Shown piece by piece: positions 23,664 to 29,815 of a stretch of DNA of 30,998 nucleotides. Origin of the DNA: a virus; IMG/VR virus record IMGVR_UViG_3300025543_000129, positions 1 through 30,998 of that record; one strand, given 5' to 3'. Position 1 is the stretch's first letter. Each line of letters starts with the position of its first letter. The notes under the pieces are model-generated. The model was not told the origin of the DNA. It saw only the letters and a list, made by a program, of their open reading frames with translations, and ran no database searches. Position numbers and translations under genes: made by a program.

Positions 23664-25506
23664 AGCACAAACAGAGTGGATTGAACCAGAAGAATACCCA
23701 GATCTAAGATCTTACGATGAGATTGCAATTGACTTAGAGACAAGAGATCCAGAATTAAAAACAAGAGGATCAGGTGCTGTTATTGGTTTAGGTGAAGTCG
23801 TTGGTATAGCTGTTGCTGTACCTGGTCGAAAATTTTATTTTCCAATCGCTCACGGCTCTGGACCCAACATGGATAGAAAGAGAACCTTAGAATGGTTCAA
23901 AGACATTTGTGGATCTGATGCTACAAAAATATTTCATAACGCAATGTATGACGTATGTTGGATACGCAAATTAGGTATAAAAATCAATGGTTTAATAGTA
24001 GATACTATGATTGCAGCTAGTCTTATAGATGAAAATAGATTTCAATATTCTTTAAATGCATTGTCTTGGGATTATCTTGGTCACGGTAAATCTGAAGCTG
24101 CGTTGAACGAAGCTGCAAAGTCAAGAGGATTAGATCCTAAAGCAGATATGTGGCAATTGCCTGCAATGGAAGTTGGATCTTATGCAGAGAAAGATGCAGA
24201 ACTAACTTTTGAGTTATGGCAAATATTTAAAAAAGAAATTATCTATCAAGATATTGAATCTATTTTTAATCTTGAGACAGATCTATTTCCTTGTTTGGTT
24301 GACATGCGTTTTTTAGGAGTAAGAGTAGACGTTCAACGTGCTCATAAATTAAAGCAAGACCTAGAATACCAAGAAAACCTCCTACTGTCACAGATAAAAA
24401 AAGAAAGTAACATAGACGTTCAAATATGGGCAGCAAGATCAATTGCCAAAGTTTTTGACAAATTAAAATTACCTTACGAAAGAACTTTAAAAACACAGGC
24501 ACCATCCTTTACAAAAAATTTTTTACAAGAGCATCCTCACCCAGTTGTTCAACAAATAGCTAAAGCTCGGGAGATAAATAAAGCTCACACTACATTCATT
24601 GATACCATAATTAAGTACGAACATAAAGGTAGAATTCATGCAGAGATAAATCAAATAAGATCTGATGCAGGTGGTACAGTTACAGGAAGATTCAGTTATA
24701 ATAATCCAAACTTACAGCAACTACCGGCACGGAACAAGGATCTAGGACCTATGATTAGATCTTTATTTTTACCAGAAGAAAATCATACATGGGGATGTTT
24801 TGACTATTCACAACAAGAACCAAGACTAGTAGTGCATTATGCAGCTCTACATAAATTTCCAACTGTATATGATGTTGTTGATGCCTATGAAAATGATTCA
24901 TCAACAGACTTCCATCAAACCGTAGCTGACATGGCTAAGATTCCAAGATCTCAAGCAAAGACAATTAACCTTGGATTATTTTATGGAATGGGTAAAAATA
25001 AATTACAAGCAGAATTAGGAGTATCAAAAGATAAAGCAGCAGAATTGTTTGACCAATACCATGCGAAAGTTCCCTTTGTTAAACAGTTAATGAACGCGGC
25101 ATCTAATCGTGCTCAAGAACGTGGACAAATACGTACACTTCTGGGTCGATTATGCCGTTTTCATTTATGGGAACCAAATATGTTTGGTATGCACAAAGCC
25201 ATGTCTCATGAAGATGCACTCAGGGAACATGGACCTGGGATCAAAAGAGCATACACTTACAAATCTTTAAATAAATTAATTCAAGGAAGTGCAGCTGATA
25301 TGACAAAAAAAGCAATGTTAGAATTATACAAAGAAGGTATAATAGCTCACATACAAATTCATGATGAATTAGATCTATCGGTTGAATCAGAGTCACATGC
25401 CAAAAAGATTATTGAAATCATGGAGAACGCTGTTAGTTTAGAAGTTCCCAATAAAGTTGATTACGAAAAAGGTAAAAATTGGGGAGATATATATGATAAG
25501 GATTAA
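23644..25506 (+). CDS. polA: family A DNA polymerase with 3'-5' exonuclease
   Basis: A 620 aa replicative polymerase. Exonuclease motifs are IDLET (Asp30, Glu32), FHNAMYD (Asp103) and YAEKD (Tyr180, Asp184). Polymerase motif A is DYSQQEPR (387-394), motif B is RSQAKTINLGLFYG (Lys439, Tyr447), and motif C is HDE (573-575). Both activities look intact; there is no 5' nuclease domain. The residue four after the motif B lysine, equivalent to E. coli Phe762, is Leu443. An insert around 500-545 (GRLCRFHLWEPNMF...GPGIKRAYTYK) is usual in marine phage enzymes. The start overlaps the methyltransferase end by 20 nt. It acts with the primase and helicases upstream. Confidence 0.95.
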   Translation: MIIPRFEAQTEWIEPEEYPDLRSYDEIAIDLETRDPELKTRGSGAVIGLGEVVGIAVAVPGRKFYFPIAHGSGPNMDRKRTLEWFKDICGSDATKIFHNAMYDVCWIRKLGIKINGLIVDTMIAASLIDENRFQYSLNALSWDYLGHGKSEAALNEAAKSRGLDPKADMWQLPAMEVGSYAEKDAELTFELWQIFKKEIIYQDIESIFNLETDLFPCLVDMRFLGVRVDVQRAHKLKQDLEYQENLLLSQIKKESNIDVQIWAARSIAKVFDKLKLPYERTLKTQAPSFTKNFLQEHPHPVVQQIAKAREINKAHTTFIDTIIKYEHKGRIHAEINQIRSDAGGTVTGRFSYNNPNLQQLPARNKDLGPMIRSLFLPEENHTWGCFDYSQQEPRLVVHYAALHKFPTVYDVVDAYENDSSTDFHQTVADMAKIPRSQAKTINLGLFYGMGKNKLQAELGVSKDKAAELFDQYHAKVPFVKQLMNAASNRAQERGQIRTLLGRLCRFHLWEPNMFGMHKAMSHEDALREHGPGIKRAYTYKSLNKLIQGSAADMTKKAMLELYKEGIIAHIQIHDELDLSVESESHAKKIIEIMENAVSLEVPNKVDYEKGKNWGDIYDKD

Positions 25507-25508
25507 TT

Positions 25509-26156
25509 ATGGCTTACTTAAATGCAAACATACCAGTAACTTATGCACAAATAAGAAGAGAATATTTATATGATCTTAAAAAACATCATGGAGAAGTTGA
25601 AGACTGTGTTATCTTTGGTCTTAGCTCTATTACAGGTAAGTCTATTTTATTTCATGCTATTATGGAAAATGGTGCGATCTTTTATAGACTCCCTATCACA
25701 GCATTTATCCAACGTGGATTTGAAGTTAAGGATGTACCTAAACGTAGACTTGATGAGCTTCAGCTTTGGAATTGTTTTAGTTATTATCCTTCTGTACATT
25801 CTTGGGATATCTTAGACGGACAAGCAGGAAAGTATATAGGTAAAGATAAAAAGTGGCACCCAGGTAAATATTTATTTACTGTTGATTTTGCTCATCCAGA
25901 GAGTAATATACTTGATACAGATCATTCTGAAATACCGCACGAACATAAGTGCGCTCACATAATTGCATTAGATGATGGTAATTATGCAGCACAACCTAAC
26001 AACAGATGTATATGGGACATACCTTCTTTCACTGTGAGAGATGATATACCTGACTGGAAAGTGCAAACATCTGAGTGGAACGTAGAGGATAGTAGAGCAT
26101 GGCGGACAGAAGATACCGACAAGTTCTTCTATGAAATTGAGGAGAAGAAAAAATGA
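25509..26156 (+). CDS. conserved marine-phage protein, 215 aa, unknown function
   Basis: Follows the polymerase by 2 bases. The N-terminal part (YLYDLKKHHGEVEDCVIFGL then SSITGKSILFHAIMENGAIF then YRLPITAF) is a pattern I know from marine phages directly after polA. The middle has WNCFSYYPSVHSWDIL and KYLFTVDFAHPE, and there is a His-rich segment DTDHSEIPHEHKCAHIIALD. It is rich in Trp, Tyr and His, suggesting a metal or nucleic-acid-binding protein, but no catalytic signature is clear. It overlaps the next tiny gene by 4 nt (ATGA). Confidence 0.65.
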   Translation: MAYLNANIPVTYAQIRREYLYDLKKHHGEVEDCVIFGLSSITGKSILFHAIMENGAIFYRLPITAFIQRGFEVKDVPKRRLDELQLWNCFSYYPSVHSWDILDGQAGKYIGKDKKWHPGKYLFTVDFAHPESNILDTDHSEIPHEHKCAHIIALDDGNYAAQPNNRCIWDIPSFTVRDDIPDWKVQTSEWNVEDSRAWRTEDTDKFFYEIEEKKK

Positions 26157-26287
26157 GTTTAAATATATGTATGGATTGTAGGTTTGAAAAGAAAAGGTGT
26201 CAGTGTAAACCTGTAATAAAAATGGAGGACAAAATGTTAAAAAAAATTTGGAAAAAAATTAAAAGTTGGTTTTGGATTAAAGACTAA
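26153..26287 (+). CDS. 44 aa protein: Cys cluster plus cationic amphipathic tail
   Basis: The ATG at 26153 overlaps the previous stop and the TAA shares a base with the next ATG, so it fits exactly in place. The N-terminus has CMDCRFEKKRCQC, a four-cysteine cluster that could bind one metal. The last 17 residues, MLKKIWKKIKSWFWIKD, form a strongly cationic, Trp-rich amphipathic helix. In-frame ATG codons at 26222 and 26234 allow shorter products; GGAGG at 26224-26228 lies 5 bases before 26234. A membrane-active or nucleic-acid-binding role is possible; unproven. Confidence 0.6.
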   Translation: MSLNICMDCRFEKKRCQCKPVIKMEDKMLKKIWKKIKSWFWIKD

Positions 26288-26586
26288 TGAATTTAGCGGA
26301 TCTTTTAAAAAAGAATTTTGTATTAGTTCCGGTTGTAGCATCAGTGCTAGTCGGAACTTTTACTGGCGTTCGTTATATTGTTAATCTTACAGATACTATA
26401 AACACTAATCAGCAAGAAATCGTAGATCTTAAAAGAGATTTAAAAGTTGCCGAAGACAAAATTGTAGATCAAAACACAAGACTCACGTCTGCTGAATCCA
26501 CTTGGCAGATGGCAGAAAATTTATACAGACAACTAGCAGATCAAGTCAGAGAACACGACTATGATATTAAGGATTTAAACAGGTAA
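26287..26586 (+). CDS. membrane-anchored coiled-coil protein (spanin/holin-accessory-like)
   Basis: A 99 aa product: short cytoplasmic N-terminus, one membrane segment (FVLVPVVASVLVGTFTGVRYI, about residues 11-31), then a long coiled coil (TINTNQQEIVDLKRDLKVAE...) to the end. N-terminal anchor plus periplasmic coil is the architecture of inner-membrane spanins (Rz type), and the endolysin is 1.4 kb downstream. It is coupled by TAATG to the 44 aa gene. The alternative is a virion membrane-associated protein. Confidence 0.6.
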   Translation: MNLADLLKKNFVLVPVVASVLVGTFTGVRYIVNLTDTINTNQQEIVDLKRDLKVAEDKIVDQNTRLTSAESTWQMAENLYRQLADQVREHDYDIKDLNR

Positions 26587-26604
26587 TGTATGGAGGTTCT
26601 CAGG

Positions 26605-27156
26605 ATGAATTATTATTTTACAGGATTAATTATTCTAGCTCTTACAATACTAGCTTTGTTTGTAGAACCTGCGTATCCTAGAAACGAATACCTTAACGAC
26701 TATGGTGTAAGATGTGGAGAGTTTGAAATAAGAACCGATAAAAGAGAAACTGATTATAATTATTCTGACAGTAGCACTAATGAACAACAATACTTAAGCT
26801 TTACTTATAGAAAATATTTAGGCACAGACTGTAAAACAGCAAAAGAAAACGTAGCAATCAAACAACAATTAGAGTTAATGAAGATGTGTGGTAGAGTTAA
26901 TAGTAATCCAAGTCTTGCAAACAATTCAAACTTTGATTTATTAGTATCAAAATGTAGGGGTGTAACTCCTGCAAGAGATAACACTAGACCATCTGACTCA
27001 CAAAGTTTGTGGGATGATATGAAAGATGACTATAAAAAAGAGAACCCAGAGATCAATTTAATGAATGATAAGCTTATAGGTCCTTCTAAAAGCAAATTGA
27101 AAATTCCCCCAAAAGACTATATACTTCCGCTACCAAAACCAAAAATAAATGAGTAA
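26605..27156 (+). CDS. exported protein with N-terminal signal segment, unknown function
   Basis: I choose the ATG at 26605 because GGAGG (26592-26596) lies 8 bases before it and the product then starts directly with a hydrophobic segment MNYYFTGLIILALTILALFV followed by EPAYPRNEY, a signal-peptide or anchor pattern; the in-frame ATG at 26590 would add MEVLR. The 183 aa product has four cysteines (RCGEFEIR, TDCKTAK, MCGRVN, SKCRGV) that could form periplasmic disulfides, and a proline-rich end (KIPPKDYILPLPKPK). It lies beside the spanin-like gene, so an outer/periplasmic lysis partner is possible, but no lipobox is seen. It overlaps the next gene by 8 nt. Confidence 0.6.
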   Translation: MNYYFTGLIILALTILALFVEPAYPRNEYLNDYGVRCGEFEIRTDKRETDYNYSDSSTNEQQYLSFTYRKYLGTDCKTAKENVAIKQQLELMKMCGRVNSNPSLANNSNFDLLVSKCRGVTPARDNTRPSDSQSLWDDMKDDYKKENPEINLMNDKLIGPSKSKLKIPPKDYILPLPKPKINE

Positions 27157-27529
27157 GAAACCTTTAAATATATCTGAAGAAGCTGCTGTGCAGATGCCGA
27201 TGAAAACGGTTGCCTCTCTGATTTTACTCGTCGCAGCTGGCGTGTTCGCATACACCGAGTTGACGGCCAGGTTAGTTTCATTAGAGACATCACGTGAGCT
27301 GTTTGAAAATGATTTACTCAAAAAAAGTGAGCAAATCCCTACTGATCAGGAGCAACATTTTTTACTCGAGGATCTTTATAAGAGTGTCGAGCAAATTGAA
27401 ACACGGATCGAGGACATGATGCACAATAAAGTTAACATACAATTTTTACAAAAAAATCAGGAAAAGGTTTTAGCAGATCTTGAAGCCCTGAAAGATAAGG
27501 TAAGAGCAAATGGCAACGGGACGCATTAA
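27149..27529 (+). CDS. membrane plus coiled-coil protein, 126 aa
   Basis: One membrane segment (VASLILLVAAGVFAYTELTA, about residues 21-40) follows a short charged N-terminus. The rest is a long charged coiled coil (RLVSLETSRELFENDLL ... NQEKVLADLEALKDKVRANG). This is a second spanin- or holin-accessory-like architecture within 1 kb. The stretch 27181-27300 is 62/120 G+C, well above the neighbours, with CTG, GCC and GTC codons otherwise rare here, suggesting a recently exchanged segment. It overlaps the next small gene by 20 nt. Confidence 0.65.
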   Translation: MSKKPLNISEEAAVQMPMKTVASLILLVAAGVFAYTELTARLVSLETSRELFENDLLKKSEQIPTDQEQHFLLEDLYKSVEQIETRIEDMMHNKVNIQFLQKNQEKVLADLEALKDKVRANGNGTH

Positions 27530-27680
27530 TAGACAAATTATAGATTACATCGAATCGATGGAAAGAAAAGCAAAACAAATGAGCTATGTAAAAAATTTAA
27601 AAAAAGAAGTAGAAACTGGCAAGAATGGTACACAAAAATATGTACTAAAGCAAGGTGTAAACAAAGGTAAAACAATATGA
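27510..27680 (+). CDS. small basic protein, 56 aa
   Basis: The ATG at 27510 is inside the 3' end of the previous gene; the frame ends TGA at 27678-27680, overlapping the next ATG (ATGA). The sequence MATGRINRQIIDYIESMERK followed by KAKQMSYVKNLKKEVETGKN is Lys-rich with one amphipathic helix. No family recognised; support is the tight overlap at both ends. No clear strong RBS, so it is likely translated by coupling. Confidence 0.5.
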   Translation: MATGRINRQIIDYIESMERKAKQMSYVKNLKKEVETGKNGTQKYVLKQGVNKGKTI

Positions 27681-27757
27681 TAGGTTTATTTTTTATAGGA
27701 ACTGTAGTTTCAATTATTGTATTATATATATTAATAGATGTAAGAAAATATGACTGA
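27677..27757 (+). CDS. 26 aa single-membrane-segment microprotein
   Basis: The frame ATGATAGG...TGA encodes MIGLFFIGTVVSIIVLYILI followed by DVRKYD: one transmembrane helix with a basic cytoplasmic end. It overlaps the genes on both sides (ATGA at 27677, and 8 nt into 27750). Size and position next to the endolysin would suit a pinholin-like or regulatory membrane peptide, but it could be a chance open frame; the overlapping starts and stops argue for translation. Confidence 0.45.
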   Translation: MIGLFFIGTVVSIIVLYILIDVRKYD

Positions 27758-27962
27758 GTTAGCAATAGCTTTACTTATGATTGTACACGGAGAGATCAAG
27801 GAGGCACGTTTGCAAACATCAATGTCTGATTGTTTGAAAGGGGCACGTACAGCTAGACGTGAAGCTAAATCGCACATAAAGTATCAGTGTATAAAGTCGA
27901 TGGTTGAGCTTGAAAAAAATATAGATGGATCTTTCTCAATAAAAAAATTAATATTAGAATAG
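27750..27962 (+). CDS. small exported-type protein, 70 aa
   Basis: The N-terminus MTELAIALLMIVHGEIKEAR is a short weak signal-like segment. The remainder is basic with two Cys (SDCLKGARTARREAKSHIKYQC) and the end IDGSFSIKKLILE. I recognise the type from marine phage lysis neighbourhoods; no function known. The two Cys could pair in the periplasm. It is followed by AGGA and the endolysin ATG nine bases later. Confidence 0.6.
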   Translation: MTELAIALLMIVHGEIKEARLQTSMSDCLKGARTARREAKSHIKYQCIKSMVELEKNIDGSFSIKKLILE

Positions 27963-27971
27963 GAAAAAATT

Positions 27972-28457
27972 ATGCAACTTAGTAAACACTTTACCCTTGA
28001 AGAAATGACCAAGTCGATGACAGCGACGAGGAAAAATATTGATAATACTCCAGGAGCTGGAGAGATTAAAAGTTTAGGTGACCTATGTTATGAGGTTCTT
28101 GAACCGCTACGTGCACACTTTGACAAGCCAGTTACAATTACTAGCGGATATCGTAGTGAAGCATTATGTGAAGCGATCGGCAGCAAAAAAACGTCACAGC
28201 ATGCGAAGGGTCAGGCGGTCGACCTAGAAATATTTGGCGTGCCTAATATTCAAACAGCTTACTGGCTACAAAATAACGTGGATTTTGATCAATTGATCAT
28301 GGAATTTTATGACAAAGACGATCCTGCAGGCGGATGGATCCACATAAGTTATAATGAAGAAGGATCAAATAGAAAACAAGTATTGACCTTTGATGGAAAA
28401 AAATATTCTGAAGGTCTTCCAGATATGGAATGGAAGGATGGCAAAGTTGTCGGATAA
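27972..28457 (+). CDS. endolysin, peptidase M15-type (L-Ala-D-Glu/D-Ala-D-Ala peptidase fold)
   Basis: A 161 aa protein of the Peptidase_M15_3 type. The zinc site is visible: SQHAKGQAVDLE (His77 and Asp84 of the SxHxxGxAxD motif) and WIHISYN (distal His124), with the substrate loop VTITSGYRSEALCEAIG. It cuts peptide cross-links of peptidoglycan at the end of infection. It lacks a signal peptide, so export needs a holin, for which several one-helix membrane proteins just upstream are candidates. The region 28020-28230 is somewhat GC-richer than neighbours. The gene overlaps the following zinc-ribbon gene by 20 nt. Confidence 0.9.
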   Translation: MQLSKHFTLEEMTKSMTATRKNIDNTPGAGEIKSLGDLCYEVLEPLRAHFDKPVTITSGYRSEALCEAIGSKKTSQHAKGQAVDLEIFGVPNIQTAYWLQNNVDFDQLIMEFYDKDDPAGGWIHISYNEEGSNRKQVLTFDGKKYSEGLPDMEWKDGKVVG

Positions 28458-28677
28458 AAAAATTTTAATTAAAGCTTTTAATAGTATAGATACTGTTCAA
28501 GGTATTTGTGAAAACTGTGAGGAAGAAAGTATTTTAGTTGGTATTGTAACTGATTATTATAGATGCACGAATTGTGGTGCAGATACTAGACAACATATCA
28601 ATGGATGTATTCGATATTTACAGTTAGAAGAGTCAGATAAAAAATGGTTAAAAGATAAGTATGGCGAAAAAATTTAA
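28438..28677 (+). CDS. small zinc-ribbon protein, 79 aa
   Basis: I start at ATG 28438 inside the endolysin end because the in-frame sequence further upstream is only the shadow of the lysin. MAKLSDKKILIKAFNSIDTV leads into ICENCEEESILVGIVTDYYR CTNCGA: a CxxC...CxxC zinc ribbon, then QHINGCIRYLQLEESDKKWL. Zinc ribbons of this size often contact nucleic acid or RNA polymerase, so a transcription role is possible. It overlaps the next gene by 17 nt. Marine phages carry similar proteins; the function is unknown. Confidence 0.65.
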   Translation: MAKLSDKKILIKAFNSIDTVQGICENCEEESILVGIVTDYYRCTNCGADTRQHINGCIRYLQLEESDKKWLKDKYGEKI

Positions 28678-28777
28678 AGCATTTGTAGAACGAGATAAAC
28701 CTAGGAAACGTCCAGGCCGGCATACAAAGTCGTTAAATAAACATAAGAAACGACATCTAAAACATAATGGTAGATAA
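28661..28777 (+). CDS. 38 aa highly basic protein
   Basis: The frame from ATG 28661 encodes MAKKFKAFVERDKPRKRPGR followed by HTKSLNKHKKRHLKHNGR, with 18 or so Lys, Arg and His among 38 residues. I recognise this FKAFVER...KRPGRHxK-LNK peptide from several marine phage genomes, which supports a real gene. It is likely a nucleic-acid-binding peptide, perhaps ribosomal-protein-like in character. It overlaps the zinc-ribbon gene; the next ATG follows two bases after the stop. Confidence 0.65.
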   Translation: MAKKFKAFVERDKPRKRPGRHTKSLNKHKKRHLKHNGR

Positions 28778-28779
28778 GT

Positions 28780-29019
28780 ATGAAATGGTTATTAGTAGTT
28801 TATATCTGCTCTGCAGTAGAGGGTGAATGTCGAAATCCACCACAATATCCAGCTGTTAAAAACAGTTATTATGAATGTGTCCAAGATGGGTTAGGTGATG
28901 CTTACGAGCTACTATTTGGATCTGACAGCATTTTTACACCAGAAATGATACTCAATTCACAATTGTATCCACAATACAAATGTACTCCTGTAAAAGATGA
29001 AGGAAAGATTACCATATAA
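28780..29019 (+). CDS. small exported-type Cys protein, 79 aa
   Basis: The N-terminus MKWLLVVYICSAVEGECRNP is hydrophobic and signal-like. The mature part has conserved-looking blocks SYYECVQDGLGDAYELLFG and ILNSQLYPQYKC, with four Cys that could form disulfides. It is the last gene of its unit; the stop TAA ends at 29019 and the consensus promoter begins one base later. Similar small secreted proteins occur in marine phages; the function is unknown. Confidence 0.6.
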   Translation: MKWLLVVYICSAVEGECRNPPQYPAVKNSYYECVQDGLGDAYELLFGSDSIFTPEMILNSQLYPQYKCTPVKDEGKITI

Positions 29020-29020
29020 G

Positions 29021-29048
29021 TTGACAACAATTTATATTTTACTATAAT
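29021..29048 (+). promoter_or_regulatory. perfect sigma70 consensus promoter
   Basis: TTGACA (29021-29026), 16 bases, TATAAT (29043-29048): exact -35 and -10 hexamers. It lies directly after the stop of the 79 aa gene and 36 bases before the ATG at 29084. The -35 box sits in GTTG-A-CAAC (29020-29028), and ACAT-T-ATGT (29056-29064) lies near the expected start point; both are dyads that could be operators. An AGAAAGG RBS (29071-29077) precedes the ATG. Confidence 0.75.
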
Positions 29049-29083
29049 GTCCTACACATTATGTACAAAAAGAAAGGTAATAA

Positions 29084-29260
29084 ATGACAGATTTTAGTAA
29101 ATATAAAAATGTATCTCTATCAAAAGATACCTATACTAAATTAGATCTTTTAAGAAAAGTTATAGTTCCAAACACTACTATATCAAGAGCCCAGACAGTT
29201 AATATTCTGGTCAATGAGAAAGCAGATAAGTTAAATGGAAAACTTTCTAAAAAGAAATAA
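29084..29260 (+). CDS. ribbon-helix-helix-like small regulator, 58 aa
   Basis: First gene behind the perfect promoter. The sequence MTDFSKYKNVSLSKDTYTKL DLLRKVIVPNTTISRAQTVN ILVNEKADKL has the layout of a CopG/Arc-type RHH domain: a beta strand KNVSLS, helix A DTYTKLDLLRKV, a turn, then helix B SRAQTVNILVNEKA. A basic tail LSKKK follows. Such proteins bind DNA as dimers on short dyads and usually repress their own promoter. The fold is inferred from pattern; no operator contact can be shown by eye. Confidence 0.6.
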   Translation: MTDFSKYKNVSLSKDTYTKLDLLRKVIVPNTTISRAQTVNILVNEKADKLNGKLSKKK

Positions 29261-29278
29261 TAAATATAGGAGAAAGAA

Positions 29279-29431
29279 ATGAAAAAGATATGTGAAGTGT
29301 GCAAGGGTAATGGATTCATTAGAGTTCCTTATGAACAAGCACGTGAAGAACAGTTTGCAAATTGTGAGTTTTGCAATAACCAAGGTGAAATAGAAGTTCA
29401 CGAGGAGGAGGAAGATGGAAAATACAATTGA
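29279..29431 (+). CDS. 50 aa DnaJ-type zinc-finger protein
   Basis: AGGAG at about 29269-29273 precedes the ATG. The product contains CEVCKGNGF (residues 5-13) and, about 24 residues on, CEFCNNQGEI, the paired CxxCxGxG-like motifs of half a DnaJ central domain, binding one zinc. It ends in an acidic tail (HEEEEDGKYN). It overlaps the next gene by 17 nt. Probably a zinc-binding protein-interaction module; partner unknown. Confidence 0.65.
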   Translation: MKKICEVCKGNGFIRVPYEQAREEQFANCEFCNNQGEIEVHEEEEDGKYN

Positions 29432-29612
29432 AACTTTAACTAAACAAAAAATTTATCTTCAAACTGTTTGTAGAAAAGCAGGTGCAGAGATAAAAGAATT
29501 AAAAGATACTGTTGCAAAATTAGAAAAGTTATGTGCAATCACAACTGATGATGTGGTTGATAGGTTGCGTGATGCAGACAGTAGAACAATTGATTATACG
29601 GAGGGCAAATGA
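29415..29612 (+). CDS. small coiled-coil protein, 65 aa
   Basis: Preceded by a GAGGAGGAGG purine run (29402-29411), an excellent RBS that is also coding in the previous gene. The product MENTIETLTKQKIYLQTVCR KAGAEIKELKDTVAKLEKLC is a heptad-like helix, then a charged tail DDVVDRLRDADSRTIDYTEG. The function is unknown. It ends in a 4-nt overlap with the next gene. Confidence 0.6.
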   Translation: MENTIETLTKQKIYLQTVCRKAGAEIKELKDTVAKLEKLCAITTDDVVDRLRDADSRTIDYTEGK

Positions 29613-29815
29613 CTGTTCAAAGATCTATTATTGAAGCTTTAGAAAAGAAATATGAAGCAGAGATATCTGCTGCAGATGCAACGATTAAGATATACCTGAC
29701 TCAATCAGTCGGAATTGGTGAACATCCTCAACATATAGACGAGGTTGATAAACAATTACAAAAGATTGCTGATGCTACTGAAAAATTAGATGAACTTCAA
29801 AATTTTAAACTATGA
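29609..29815 (+). CDS. small helical protein, 68 aa
   Basis: GGAGGG at about 29600-29605 is a clear RBS. The product MTVQRSIIEALEKKYEAEIS AADATIKIYLTQSVGIGEHP followed by HIDEVDKQLQKIADATEKLD is two helices around a VGIGEHPQH turn. I recognise the QSVGIGEHP phrase from other marine phages; the function is unknown. It overlaps the lipoprotein gene by 4 nt (ATGA). Confidence 0.62.
   Translation: MTVQRSIIEALEKKYEAEISAADATIKIYLTQSVGIGEHPQHIDEVDKQLQKIADATEKLDELQNFKL

Noticed and set aside
28390-28437. Start of the zinc-ribbon gene at 28390.
   Set aside because: That extension is the shifted reading of the endolysin C-terminus; ATG 28438 begins a normal-looking MAKLSDKK N-terminus.
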